A stretch of 64,000 bases of DNA from Mucilaginibacter geliditolerans. Lineage in GTDB: Bacteria > Bacteroidota > Bacteroidia > Sphingobacteriales > Sphingobacteriaceae. The notes beneath the pieces were generated by a model. That model saw only the letters and a program-made list of their open reading frames with translations. It did not search any database and was not told the origin of the DNA. The stretch spans positions 682,001-746,000 of the forward strand of contig NZ_JACHBY010000001.1 in the NCBI RefSeq assembly GCF_014200495.1, read 5' to 3'. Each line of letters begins with the position of its first letter. Position 1 is the first letter of the stretch. Below are positions 9,746-17,886 of this stretch, piece after piece. The position numbers were made by a program, and so were the translations under genes.

Positions 9746-9774
9746 CAAATATAATATGAAAAATAAAATATCAA
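9746..9774 (-). promoter_or_regulatory. Bacteroidota-type promoter for the type IX-secreted protein
   Basis: Read on the minus strand, TATATTTG is a perfect -7 box (TAnnTTTG), with TTG 18 bases upstream as the -33 element. Transcription would start about 25-30 bases before the chosen ATG at 9711. This makes an ATG at 9774 unlikely, because it would lie upstream of the promoter. Confidence 0.55.
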
Positions 9775-9779
9775 GCTTA

Positions 9780-10379
9780 ATTTTTACCATATTAGAATTG
9801 CATTTCACGCATCAGCACACCAATCAATAGCCTCATTCAAAACCATTTTTTACAAAAACCAATGGCAACTCCCTATTCGAGGCAATTTTGTCCTGTCACG
9901 GTAGCCGTGATAACTTCCCCGCGTTGGATTAGGCTTTGCCTTGCTTCATAAGCTTTACCAAGAAGGATATTAAGATATTCGTTAAACGCCCTTGATTTTC
10001 AAAAATTTTTAAGCGACTTTTTTAACCTTTGCCCTTAAGTAGGATATATTATAATTCCGGCAAAGCCAAAAATCGCATTTATAACCAGATCAAGTTCCCC
10101 ACCCTTTGTGAAATCATTATACACATTTTCACACATTGTATCAGATTTCATATTTATCACGGTCCAGAATTATTTTAACTTATTTTTATGATAATCATCT
10201 AGTTACAAACAATACAATCGAAAAAAACAGTGATTTAATACGGGTAGTTCTGGATACGCATAAGAGTTATCTGCCTGGGCTATACAAGCGTCAGGTCATG
10301 ATAGCTAAAGGGGCCGGACATAAACAATTTAATCTTTGTGGATGCTGCTAATGGCAATGCAATTTAACTCAATACAAAT
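9780..10379. other. AT-rich intergenic region upstream of the tiny membrane-peptide genes
   Basis: I see no convincing gene here. It contains a short perfect inverted repeat, TCACGG-tag-CCGTGA at 9896-9910, and copy A of the 74-bp cis-element at 10117-10190. A 71-codon frame at 10136-10351 is open but lacks protein-like composition and overlaps the cis-element, so I do not call it. Confidence 0.5.
10117..10190 (+). repeat. Duplicated 74-bp cis-element, copy A
   Basis: The first 31 bases (10117-10147, core ACACATTTTCACACATTG) are identical to 13108-13138. Exactly 64 bases after its start, a second identical block, TATTTTTATG, recurs in both copies (10181-10190 and 13172-13181). The 33 bases between them are diverged. 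Two conserved blocks at fixed spacing suggest a promoter plus operator, or a leader-RNA start, shared by the genes downstream of each copy. Confidence 0.65.
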
Positions 10380-10526
10380 ATGAAAACAATAACAAAATCT
10401 TTTAAAGCAGTTATTTATGGCCAAGCAAATCTGGCAGAACTTGGAAAATTCGCGTTAGCAATAATAACTCTCCTTTTGATTATACTTTACTTTTTTGGAA
10501 GCAAGTTCGCTGGTGCAGGTAATTAA
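10380..10526 (+). CDS. Tiny single-pass membrane protein (48 aa)
   Basis: The ATG at 10380 opens 48 codons. A mildly basic, polar N-terminus (MKTITKSFKAVIYGQ) leads into a strongly hydrophobic segment (LAIITLLLIILYFFG, about residues 26-40) and a short tail (SKFAGAGN). Such a layout fits a single-span inner-membrane peptide. I do not recognise a family. It lies 190 bp downstream of copy A of the cis-element and 160 bp before a second tiny gene that also ends in a membrane segment plus an aromatic/Gly motif. Both could be small regulatory membrane proteins or toxin-like peptides, but neither role is shown by the sequence. Confidence 0.45.
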   Translation: MKTITKSFKAVIYGQANLAELGKFALAIITLLLIILYFFGSKFAGAGN

Positions 10527-10689
10527 TTATTAAAGCCGAGTGTTTGAAGTTTAGCCAAGACAACCTTATGAGATGAACCACACAATATAGAAAGTCGTTT
10601 TTGAGGAAGTATTTGATGCTTTCAAATGCTTAAAACCTCAAATTGTAAATGATAAAGTCGATCATTTATTAACCTTAAAACAGAATTAT

Positions 10690-10782
10690 ATGTCAAACTT
10701 AACAAAACACTTAATTAAAGAGCTTTTAATTGCGGGCATTTTATTGAGCGGCTTATTGCTTTACGGCTATTTTGGCCGGTGA
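10690..10782 (+). CDS. Tiny single-pass membrane peptide (30 aa)
   Basis: The ATG at 10690 opens 30 codons: MSNLTKHLIKELLIAGILLS followed by GLLLYGYFGR. A short polar N-terminus with two Lys precedes one hydrophobic span, and the C-terminus is aromatic and basic. The shape, and the LLLYGYFG end compared with LYFFGSK in the 48-residue neighbour, suggest the two belong together. Nothing else supports expression. A 30-codon frame can occur by chance, so this rests on composition and on the pairing. Confidence 0.35.
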   Translation: MSNLTKHLIKELLIAGILLSGLLLYGYFGR

Positions 10783-11471
10783 GTTTAAAAAAACTTTCAG
10801 TCTCACCATAAGGCAAATTTAAACTGCTATCATGTGCGCTAATCCAATACAGGAACAGCGCATTCTTATCTGCATGTGTGTCTATCCCCCCTTCCTGTTA
10901 AAACTCGTGCTAATGACCATATTTTTAACTTTTTAAGGTTGTAAACTTCAATGTTTATGTACTATAGATAAATAATTATATCGTTATACAATAATATTTT
11001 AAATAATGATTTAATTTCATCAGTGTTCCTGGAATTACAAAATCGACCTCGTTGGGATCAATAAAATGTGTAAATAAATCCTCAAATTGTGTAATTTAAA
11101 TCCCAATTCAAAAATGAACAAAATGAACAAAAGTTGGCTCCTATCGGAAATGGGCGGTCTGGCACAGCACTAATTCAATGCTATAGAGGATATAAAACGA
11201 GTGCTTTACGAAGTCGTGCTGGCTGATTCATAGTTTATATAGTTCTGAAAGACTAAATTCTTAGGAGCGACATTCCCAATAATGGTATACTATGTGCTAC
11301 AACAATTAAACGGTACACGATCTTTATAGCGTTCTTTAAAGAATATTTTTTTTCAGAAATCAGTCTGGAACATGAAACAATCTTGTTTCCAGGCACGTAA
11401 TAAAGCATCTGGATCAGATACTGAATTATCTAATCCGTTAATGCATATATAGATTACAACTCTGCGAGTAA
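10783..11471. other. Gene-poor AT-rich region
   Basis: No supported gene was found over 690 bp. A minus-strand frame at about 10962-11094 reads as 43 protein-like codons (for instance THFIDPNEVDFVIPG) without a usable start, which may be a relic or chance. A short inverted repeat (CTGGAA...TTCCAG) lies near 11365-11390, about 80 bp before the small gene at 11472. Confidence 0.4.
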
Positions 11472-11765
11472 ATGATAAGTGAAAAAAAGAAAGATTATCG
11501 TGAAAAAGAGGGGAGCTCATTCACTATCAATGGAATAGACTTTGATATTAATATTCAGGAATTCAAAGACTTTTTAATCCATAGTGCCACTTTTATGGAT
11601 ATTACCAGAGAGGGCTTTGACAACATGATCGGCAACATATCCGATGCGATCTTGGATAATGAAAGTCAAAATTCAACACCGGAAGAGTTGCGTCCACAGC
11701 TAAAATTTCTGCGCGAGATAAATCTTTATCTAAAAAGTATTTACGGCAACAATCATATAGATTAA
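11472..11765 (+). CDS. Small acidic hypothetical protein (97 aa)
   Basis: The product is a 97-residue soluble protein starting MISEKKKDYREKEGSSFTIN. It has no signal peptide or membrane segment and is rich in Asp, Glu and Asn. A helical middle (FKDFLIHSATFMDITREGFDNMIGNISDAI) and a C-terminal helix (LKFLREINLYLKSIYG) can be seen. I do not recognise the family. It converges on the helix-turn-helix gene at 11784 with only 18 bp between stops, and a 16-bp palindrome sits in that junction. The codon use looks real, and a small partner of a regulator is possible but unproven. Confidence 0.55.
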   Translation: MISEKKKDYREKEGSSFTINGIDFDINIQEFKDFLIHSATFMDITREGFDNMIGNISDAILDNESQNSTPEELRPQLKFLREINLYLKSIYGNNHID

Positions 11766-11777
11766 CTATTGATTTTC

Positions 11778-11793
11778 AGTAAGTTAACTTACT
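11778..11793. repeat. 16-bp perfect palindrome at a convergent gene junction
   Basis: AGTAAGTTAACTTACT is a perfect two-fold palindrome that includes the stop codon of the helix-turn-helix gene. It could be a binding site for a dimeric protein. It has no loop or T-run, so it is a poor terminator. Confidence 0.4.
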
Positions 11794-12182
11794 ATGCTGT
11801 TGTTTTCCGTTCCACTTTCAGAAGCATACCAGTCTGCAGTCCTTACTAAAAGATCATTATATTTTTCTAAGATTTCAAGGTATTTATTTTTCCAGTATTC
11901 CGCATCCTGTTGTCTCTGGGAAACATCTTTAACAATGTTAAGGCTATTGAAGGTACTTAAATGTTTAAAATCGTCGGGCTTAAATATATGGGGAAATTCA
12001 ATTGAAAAATCGTGTTTTATATATATACCTATCTGGTAAATTATTTCCGTCTTTAAATACTGTTGATTAAACCAATAGTATATCGATCTCCGGTTAACTT
12101 TGGCAAGTCTGGCCAATTCGCTTATACTGTAACCCTCGCGCCTGATTACCATTTCTACGATTTGTCCACGGTGAGTATCCAT
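11784..12182 (-). CDS. Helix-turn-helix protein with C-terminal coiled coil
   Basis: The product has 132 residues. The N-terminal third is a helix-turn-helix of the kind that recognises DNA: YSISELARLAKVNRRSIYYW (about residues 18-37), ending in a Trp as in Cro/XRE-like or transposase-type motifs. The C-terminal part (QRQQDAEYWKNKYLEILEKY, about 91-110) is a predicted coiled coil, likely for dimerisation. It is encoded on the same strand as, and 79 bp after, the UpxY-like antiterminator, so both may be transcribed together and regulate the exopolysaccharide operon on the other strand. The target is an inference. Confidence 0.7.
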   Translation of the reverse strand: MDTHRGQIVEMVIRREGYSISELARLAKVNRRSIYYWFNQQYLKTEIIYQIGIYIKHDFSIEFPHIFKPDDFKHLSTFNSLNIVKDVSQRQQDAEYWKNKYLEILEKYNDLLVRTADWYASESGTENNSIVS

Positions 12183-12261
12183 AGTTATTAGTCAGTTTTT
12201 AAATTTTATAGCTAAAAATCAACCTGTCATTATCTTGATGAAATAATTTAAAACACATGTA

Positions 12262-12780
12262 TTAGCTGGCCGCATATAATGCCAGTTGCTTAACTTTTAC
12301 TACCACGGCACAGTCCAGTTGTTCAATAACCATTAGTACTTTTGTTCCCATGACCTTGTTTACAAAACCTTCTTTATTCAAAAGCAGACCGTCTGTTATT
12401 TTAACTTTATCACCAATTTTTAAACTTTTCAAGCTAACAACCTGGGCATCAGCGTAGTTTTTTGTAATTAATCTAATCTGTTCAATTTCTTGCTCGGTAA
12501 TTATCACAGGTTTCCCATTGTTGGATAACAGATTAATCACACCTGGTGAATATTTAACTTTATTCACATCGAATGGAGAAGCCTTCACAAAAAGATAGGA
12601 TGAAAAAAATGGCTTTTCTATCGTCTTTACTCTATCTGCCCATTGATTGCGGGATGTGATTAAAGGGCAATAGGAGATAATCCCCTGCTCTTTTAAGTTT
12701 TTATCGACTTTTTTTTCAAAATTAGACCGCGTGTAAACCACCATCCATTGGGCAACATTTTTTTTGAATCCAATTATCAT
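12262..12780 (-). CDS. UpxY-like transcription antiterminator (specialised NusG paralogue)
   Basis: The product has 172 residues. The N-terminal NGN domain begins WMVVYTRSNFEKKVDKNL and includes FFSSYLFVKASPFDVNKV. The C-terminal KOW-type domain begins LKIGDKVKITDGLLLNKEGF (about 118-137). This matches the UpxY group of Bacteroidota, NusG paralogues that let RNA polymerase read through long capsule or exopolysaccharide operons, as RfaH does in enterobacteria. UpxY genes usually sit first in their own operon. Here the gene is divergent from the exopolysaccharide operon, with 614 bp of leader DNA between them, so it would act in trans. General NusG is longer and is normally beside secE and rplK, which are absent. 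Confidence 0.85.
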   Translation of the reverse strand: MIIGFKKNVAQWMVVYTRSNFEKKVDKNLKEQGIISYCPLITSRNQWADRVKTIEKPFFSSYLFVKASPFDVNKVKYSPGVINLLSNNGKPVIITEQEIEQIRLITKNYADAQVVSLKSLKIGDKVKITDGLLLNKEGFVNKVMGTKVLMVIEQLDCAVVVKVKQLALYAAS

Positions 12781-13107
12781 ATTTTCACGATTTAGCTTTT
12801 TGCAGAGTATATACAGAAATTATCGTACCAAATAAATTCAGTTTCACATTAATTAATTATAATTTAACATACATGTTCAAACACATACTATGTTCAATGT
12901 ATATAGCTATTAATCAACATTTAAAATTTCCCTTCTGTCAATTAAAATACTATACGATATTTTAAAAATCAACCATTTCGCTCCATTTATTATACACCAA
13001 GCCCCTCTTTCAAATGCCAGGAGAACGCAATGGCAAGCTCTGGGATTCTCCCATTATGTAATTTGATAACACTTACTTCTCACTTTTTCACAATATACCC
13101 CATGGTG

Positions 13108-13181
13108 TTATACACATTTTCACACATTGTATCAGATTGACATAATTTTACGATACTAATAATAATTAGCCTATTTTTATG
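13108..13181 (+). repeat. Duplicated 74-bp cis-element, copy B, in the exopolysaccharide leader
   Basis: Positions 13108-13138 are identical to 10117-10147, and 13172-13181 are identical to 10181-10190, at the same internal spacing. The copy ends 213 bp before the first exopolysaccharide gene. Its presence in front of two unrelated transcription units suggests a shared regulator or promoter. Confidence 0.65.
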
Positions 13182-13264
13182 TAAATAATTTACAGAAATG
13201 CTACAAGTATTAGCATTAATGATAGTCCTAATTATTTTATCGCAAAATGAGGTCACTGTAAGTG

Positions 13265-13281
13265 AAATGGCGAAGCCATTT
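13265..13281 (+). promoter_or_regulatory. Leader RNA hairpin, possible antiterminator recruitment site
   Basis: AAATGGC-gaa-GCCATTT forms a perfect 7-bp stem with a 3-base loop, or 6 bp with 5 bases. No T-run follows, so it is not a standard terminator. A small hairpin in the leader of a polysaccharide operon beside a UpxY-like gene recalls the RfaH/ops arrangement; the functional link is an inference. Confidence 0.3.
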
Positions 13282-13394
13282 AATCAGGCATAAATACGTC
13301 CCCTTTTTAGATATGCTATTATGCAGACCGGATGCCTATTTCAAAAAATCCTTATCGAAACTGTGCCACGCCCACAATACTTTAATTAACTATT

Positions 13395-14144
13395 ATGAAC
13401 ATAAATAACCGTACGCTCCTGTTATTAATATTATCCATTACTTTTCTTGCGGCATCCTCCTGCAATTCTTACAAGAATATCCCCTATTTTCAGAATGTAA
13501 ACCGTTCAAATACTGTAAATGAGAAGATTGATAATTATTCACCGCTTACCATTCAAAAACAGGATATTTTAGGAATTACTGTCACCAGCCTCAACCCTGA
13601 TGCGTGGAAAGATGATAGTGTGAAACCAAACGGATATTTGGTAGATATGAATGGTAACATACAATTACCCTTAGTAGGAAGCATGAAAGCCGAAGGATTT
13701 ACCACTAACGATCTTCAGCAGCAAATAGCATCCAAACTGGCAACCTATTTAAAAGAACCTTCTGTTAATGTAAGGATCATGAATTTCAAGATATCAGTGA
13801 TAGGAGATGTAGCACATCCTAATGTTTACCAGATATTAAATGAACGTGTAACTGTTCCCGAAGCCTTAGGCCTTGCCGGAGATTTAAATATAACAGGCCT
13901 CAGGAATAATGTGCTCCTGATAAGAGAAGTTAATGGCAACAGGCAGTATGTTAATATAGACCTTACTTCGGCCGACCTATTTAAATCCCCATATTATTAC
14001 TTAAAAAACAACGATGTGATCTATGTACAACCAGATAAAACAAAATCTAATTCAGGTGATAGAAGTTATCGAACAATAAGCCTTGTGTTAGGTGCCTTAT
14101 CTCTAGTCGCAACTATTGTTCTTACCGCTGTAGTAAACAAATAA
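13395..14144 (+). CDS. Outer-membrane polysaccharide export lipoprotein (Wza-like)
   Basis: The product has 249 residues. A lipoprotein signal ends in LAASSC, with the lipidated Cys at residue 23. The polysaccharide export domain follows (LTIQKQDILGITVTSLNPDA, then GYLVDMNGNIQLPLVGSMKA). A SLBB-like domain comes next (KISVIGDVAHPNVYQI, then VTVPEALGLAGDL). A C-terminal hydrophobic helix (about 227-247) fits the membrane-spanning helix of this family. It would form the outer-membrane channel for the exported polymer together with the Wzc-like protein encoded 4 bp downstream. It is the first gene of the operon. Confidence 0.92.
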   Translation: MNINNRTLLLLILSITFLAASSCNSYKNIPYFQNVNRSNTVNEKIDNYSPLTIQKQDILGITVTSLNPDAWKDDSVKPNGYLVDMNGNIQLPLVGSMKAEGFTTNDLQQQIASKLATYLKEPSVNVRIMNFKISVIGDVAHPNVYQILNERVTVPEALGLAGDLNITGLRNNVLLIREVNGNRQYVNIDLTSADLFKSPYYYLKNNDVIYVQPDKTKSNSGDRSYRTISLVLGALSLVATIVLTAVVNK

Positions 14145-14148
14145 TACT

Positions 14149-16479
14149 ATGAAAAACGAACGCCTTTTTCTCTCCTCTGCGTATAACGACCAAGAGCACG
14201 TGCCGCAAAAAGATATCCGCGGGTTATTTACCAAATACCTGCATAGCTGGTCTTTTTTTCTAATCAGCCTGGCACTCACTTTCAGTATCGCTTATTTTTA
14301 TATTAAAAGCACGAAACCTGTTTATGATATAAAAGCTACGCTCGCCATAACTGATGAAAAAAAATCGCCGGATGCCAAAGAAGCACTTGCTGAACTTGAT
14401 GTTACAGCCCAACCGAAAGACATCGAAAGCGAAGTTGAATTCATAAAGTCCAGGCCATTGATACGCGAAGTTGTTGACGCTTTACAATTGGCAACCAATT
14501 ATAAAGATGCAAACAACTACAAACACAGTGATCTATATGTTAATACGCCCGTCCGGTTTAAGCTCATACACAGTTCGGGAGACGCGAGTGATCTATCGCT
14601 CTTAATTTTTATTAAAGATGCCAATTCCTTCGTAATAAAATCATCCAATGGTGAATCACCGATGTACAACTTTAATACGCTATTAAAAAATGATCTGGGT
14701 ACCTGGGAACTTACAAAAACTCAAAATTTTGACAGTTACATTGGTAAAACAATTAACATAAGTGTACAAAACCCAGAGGATGTGGTTACCTTATACCAAA
14801 ACGCAATAGCAGTAACGCTTAATAAAGACGCGCCTGTTATTGAATTGGAACTGGAAGATGAGATTCCCGAAAGAGGAAAAGAAATTTTAAATCAACTGAT
14901 CACAGCTTACAAAATTTCAAGCATAGAGGATAAAAACAAGGTTACCCAAAGTACCTTGAAATTTATTGATGACAGGCTTTCTACACTTACAGGTGAATTA
15001 ACCAACGCCGAAAAAAATGTGGAGGGCTTTAAAAGCAGCATTGGGCTCACTGACATTTCATCCAAATCAAAATTCTATTTAGACAATGTTCAGTCGAACG
15101 ATTCGCGTTTAAATGATGTTAATATCCAGCTTAATGTAATTGAAGGTATTGAACGTTATGTTAATTCAAGTACTTCATCCGGCAATGTGCCTGCTACCCT
15201 GGGCATTTCTGATCCTGGCCTGATCAGCCTTGTTGACCAGCTATCAAAACTACAACTGCAACACGACAGATTGCTGGCAACTACTCCCGAACAGAATCCC
15301 ATATTTGACCCTTTAAACAGGCAAATAAAATCAACTAAAGCCCAAATAAAAGAAACCATCGTCAGCATCAAATCTTCCTTGCTATCTGTGCAAAGGGAAC
15401 TTCAGCAGAACAATTCGGGTTTTGAAGCCTCTATCAAAGATATCCCCGGCCAGGAAAGACAATATATTAGTATCAAACGCCAGCAAAGCATCAAGGAGAA
15501 CCTCTATATTTATTTGCTACAGAAAAAGGAAGAAGTTTCATTAAGTTATGCTTCTACTATAACCGGTATCCGTACGGTTGAAGAACCTTACTTTATTGCG
15601 CCAAAATCAAAAAAACAAGTTCCTTACGTACTGGCATTATTGCTTGGTCTGGGCGTACCTGTTTCCTTTATCTATGGCCGCGATTTATTAAAAAACAAAG
15701 TGCTGACCCGCTCTGAAATAGAAAAGGCAACAGGCGCTCACGTTATTTGCGAATTAAATCAAAACAAGGGAGATGTGCAGATTGCTGTGCTTGAAAAGGG
15801 TGCGTACGCCATAACAGAACAGTTCAGATCGTTGCGCACTAATTTGCACTTGTTGTATCAAAATAAACCAAACGGAAGGGTAACCATGTTTACCTCGAGT
15901 GTTGCAGGTGAAGGTAAGAGTTTCATTGCCAGTAACATGGGCGCTGCGCTGGCCGCAACCAACAGAAAGGTGATTATATTAGAACTAGATATGCGCAGGC
16001 CTAAAATATCTGAGATATTAAAATTAAAGAGCGATCAGCCGGGCTTAAGCAATTACCTTACAGATGAAATAACATTGGCAGAGATAATCCAGCCCTCCGG
16101 TATCCATCATCATTTAGATGTGATTGGAGCCGGCCCTATACCTGATAATCCATCCGAATTACTGGACAATATAAAGCTTGATGTTCTGATTAATAAGTTA
16201 AGAAGCGATTACGATGATATTCTGATCGATACACCGCCGCTTCACCTGGTAACAGATGCCTTGTTGCTGGCAAGAATTTGTGATGTCACCTTATACGTAG
16301 TTAAACAAGGTTATACCGATAAATCAGAGCTTACATTTATAAAACAAATGGTTAAGGAAGATAAACTTCCTAACTTCAATATTGTGTTCAATGGTATCCA
16401 ACGCTCAAAATACGGTTATGGCTATAATTATGATAACAGCTATTACGTAAACCCCAAACAAAGAAAACAGCGCTCCTGA
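14149..16479 (+). CDS. Chain-length regulator fused to a bacterial tyrosine kinase (Wzc-like)
   Basis: The product has 776 residues. A Wzz domain starts with a membrane helix (FFLISLALTFSIAYFYI, about 36-52), followed by a large periplasmic part with coiled coil and a second helix (about 490-510). The cytoplasmic BY-kinase domain has Walker A VAGEGKS (585-591, Lys590), Walker A' ILELDMRRP (610-618) and Walker B ILIDTPP (691-697). The C-terminus is a tyrosine cluster (YGYGYNYDNSYY) whose autophosphorylation controls chain length and export in known members. It works with the Wza-like lipoprotein just upstream. A cognate phosphatase (Wzb) was not seen. Confidence 0.93.
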   Translation: MKNERLFLSSAYNDQEHVPQKDIRGLFTKYLHSWSFFLISLALTFSIAYFYIKSTKPVYDIKATLAITDEKKSPDAKEALAELDVTAQPKDIESEVEFIKSRPLIREVVDALQLATNYKDANNYKHSDLYVNTPVRFKLIHSSGDASDLSLLIFIKDANSFVIKSSNGESPMYNFNTLLKNDLGTWELTKTQNFDSYIGKTINISVQNPEDVVTLYQNAIAVTLNKDAPVIELELEDEIPERGKEILNQLITAYKISSIEDKNKVTQSTLKFIDDRLSTLTGELTNAEKNVEGFKSSIGLTDISSKSKFYLDNVQSNDSRLNDVNIQLNVIEGIERYVNSSTSSGNVPATLGISDPGLISLVDQLSKLQLQHDRLLATTPEQNPIFDPLNRQIKSTKAQIKETIVSIKSSLLSVQRELQQNNSGFEASIKDIPGQERQYISIKRQQSIKENLYIYLLQKKEEVSLSYASTITGIRTVEEPYFIAPKSKKQVPYVLALLLGLGVPVSFIYGRDLLKNKVLTRSEIEKATGAHVICELNQNKGDVQIAVLEKGAYAITEQFRSLRTNLHLLYQNKPNGRVTMFTSSVAGEGKSFIASNMGAALAATNRKVIILELDMRRPKISEILKLKSDQPGLSNYLTDEITLAEIIQPSGIHHHLDVIGAGPIPDNPSELLDNIKLDVLINKLRSDYDDILIDTPPLHLVTDALLLARICDVTLYVVKQGYTDKSELTFIKQMVKEDKLPNFNIVFNGIQRSKYGYGYNYDNSYYVNPKQRKQRS

Positions 16480-16572
16480 ATTTGTTCCGAAACTAAGTAT
16501 CGCCACCGCTTACCTTAAACATTATTATAACTGACATTACAATGCCCCCATTTATCGCGGGGGCTAATAACT

Positions 16573-17886
16573 ATGAAAGCTGCTGTACAAAATCTGCCCG
16601 TTCACTCAAAATATGCTAAAATAATTGAATGGGGTAAACTAATTACCATCACCGGTTCCGCGCAATTGATCATTCAGTTAATTGGCTTTTTAAGTGCAAT
16701 TATTATAATACGGCTATTGCCAACCAAAGAATATGCGCTATATACCCTGGCTAATACAATGCTTGGCACGATGATTTTGTTAGCCGACGGAGGTGTATCA
16801 ACGGGAGTAATGTCGCAAGGCGGTAAAATATGGATGGACCGTGAAAAGCTGGGACTGGTAATAGCAACAGGCCTCGACCTAAGAAAGAAACTAGCCATAG
16901 GGAGCTTAATTGTAGCAGTCCCAATTTTATTATACCTTTTGTTGCATCATGGGGCTAGCTGGTTAATGGCTTCTTTAATCACATTGTCATTAATACCGGC
17001 GTTTTTCACGTCATTATCAGGCACCTTACTTGAAGTCGCTCCTAAATTAAAACAAGATATCGCGCCGCTTCAAAAAATACAGGTTGGCACCAATGTTTTG
17101 CGGTTAATACTCATCGGGCTTACCATATTTACTTTTCCATGGGCATATATTGCTGTACTCGCCTCTGGTTTACCCCAAATTTGGGCAAACCTTAAATTAA
17201 GAAAAACCTCTTATGAATATGCCCGTTTTGATCAAAAGGCTGATCCGATAATTACAAAAGAGATATTAGCTTTTGTAAAAAGGATTTTACCGGGCGCCAT
17301 TTATTACTGCGCATCGGGCCAAATAACCATCTGGCTCATATCCATTTTCGGGTCAACAACAGCTGTAGCGCAGGTTGGCGCACTTGGTCGGCTGGTAATG
17401 GTACTCGGCTTGTTTAACGTACTTTTTTCAACATTGATATCGCCCCGGTTTGCTCGTTTAGCTAATGATAAAAGAGTCTTGCTAAGTAATTATATAAAAA
17501 TACAGATAGTACTATTTGCATTAATGGCATTAATCATAACGGTAGTATGGCTGTTCCCAACACCTATTTTGTGGGTCCTGGGTCCCTCCTATTCCAACCT
17601 GAAAAACGAAATGGTATTAAATATTGCTGGTAGTTGTGTCGCATTAATAGCAGGCTCGTCTTTTTCCCTATACACGCACCGTGGCTGGGCTATAAAGCCC
17701 ATTATATTAATACCACTAAGTATTGCTGCTATTGCCGTATCAGCATCATTGATCGATATATCCACTTTGCATGGCATATTGTTACTAAACCTATATGTAG
17801 CAGGCTTTGAAGCTGTAATGCATGTTCTGTTCAGCTTCATTATGATTAATAAAGTTAAAAACGAAAAAGATGTCGTTACTGAATAA
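16573..17886 (+). CDS. Polysaccharide flippase (Wzx-like, oligosaccharide flippase family)
   Basis: The product is a 437-residue integral membrane protein with about twelve hydrophobic segments and few charged loops. It begins GSAQLIIQLIGFLSAIIIIR and carries the early YALYTLANTMLG motif common in this family. It would move lipid-linked repeat units across the inner membrane. It follows the kinase gene after 93 bp and overlaps the next glycosyltransferase gene by 17 bp, so it is in the same operon. A MATE-type or MurJ role is less likely in this context. Confidence 0.85.
   Translation: MKAAVQNLPVHSKYAKIIEWGKLITITGSAQLIIQLIGFLSAIIIIRLLPTKEYALYTLANTMLGTMILLADGGVSTGVMSQGGKIWMDREKLGLVIATGLDLRKKLAIGSLIVAVPILLYLLLHHGASWLMASLITLSLIPAFFTSLSGTLLEVAPKLKQDIAPLQKIQVGTNVLRLILIGLTIFTFPWAYIAVLASGLPQIWANLKLRKTSYEYARFDQKADPIITKEILAFVKRILPGAIYYCASGQITIWLISIFGSTTAVAQVGALGRLVMVLGLFNVLFSTLISPRFARLANDKRVLLSNYIKIQIVLFALMALIITVVWLFPTPILWVLGPSYSNLKNEMVLNIAGSCVALIAGSSFSLYTHRGWAIKPIILIPLSIAAIAVSASLIDISTLHGILLLNLYVAGFEAVMHVLFSFIMINKVKNEKDVVTE

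Larger units (their letters stand above)
12781..13394. other. Divergent control region between the UpxY-like gene and the exopolysaccharide operon
   Basis: The 614 bp carry no gene. They hold copy B of the 74-bp cis-element (13108-13181), a short RNA hairpin at 13265-13281 and about 210 bp of probable untranslated leader before the first operon gene. A long leader is what antitermination by a UpxY-like protein would require. I could not find a clear TAnnTTTG box. Confidence 0.55.

Noticed and set aside
9711..9774. Upstream ATG at 9774 for the giant secreted protein
   Set aside because: A promoter lies between it and the signal peptide, and the extra 21 residues would precede the signal peptide.
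10136..10351. 71-codon frame
   Set aside because: It starts inside the duplicated cis-element and lacks protein-like composition.
10962..11094. 43 protein-like codons on the minus strand
   Set aside because: No usable start and short length in AT-rich DNA. It may be a relic, but chance is equally likely.
13000..13060. Imperfect GGAGAA/TTCTCC inverted repeat in the exopolysaccharide leader
   Set aside because: A long loop and weak stem, so no support as a terminator or riboswitch.
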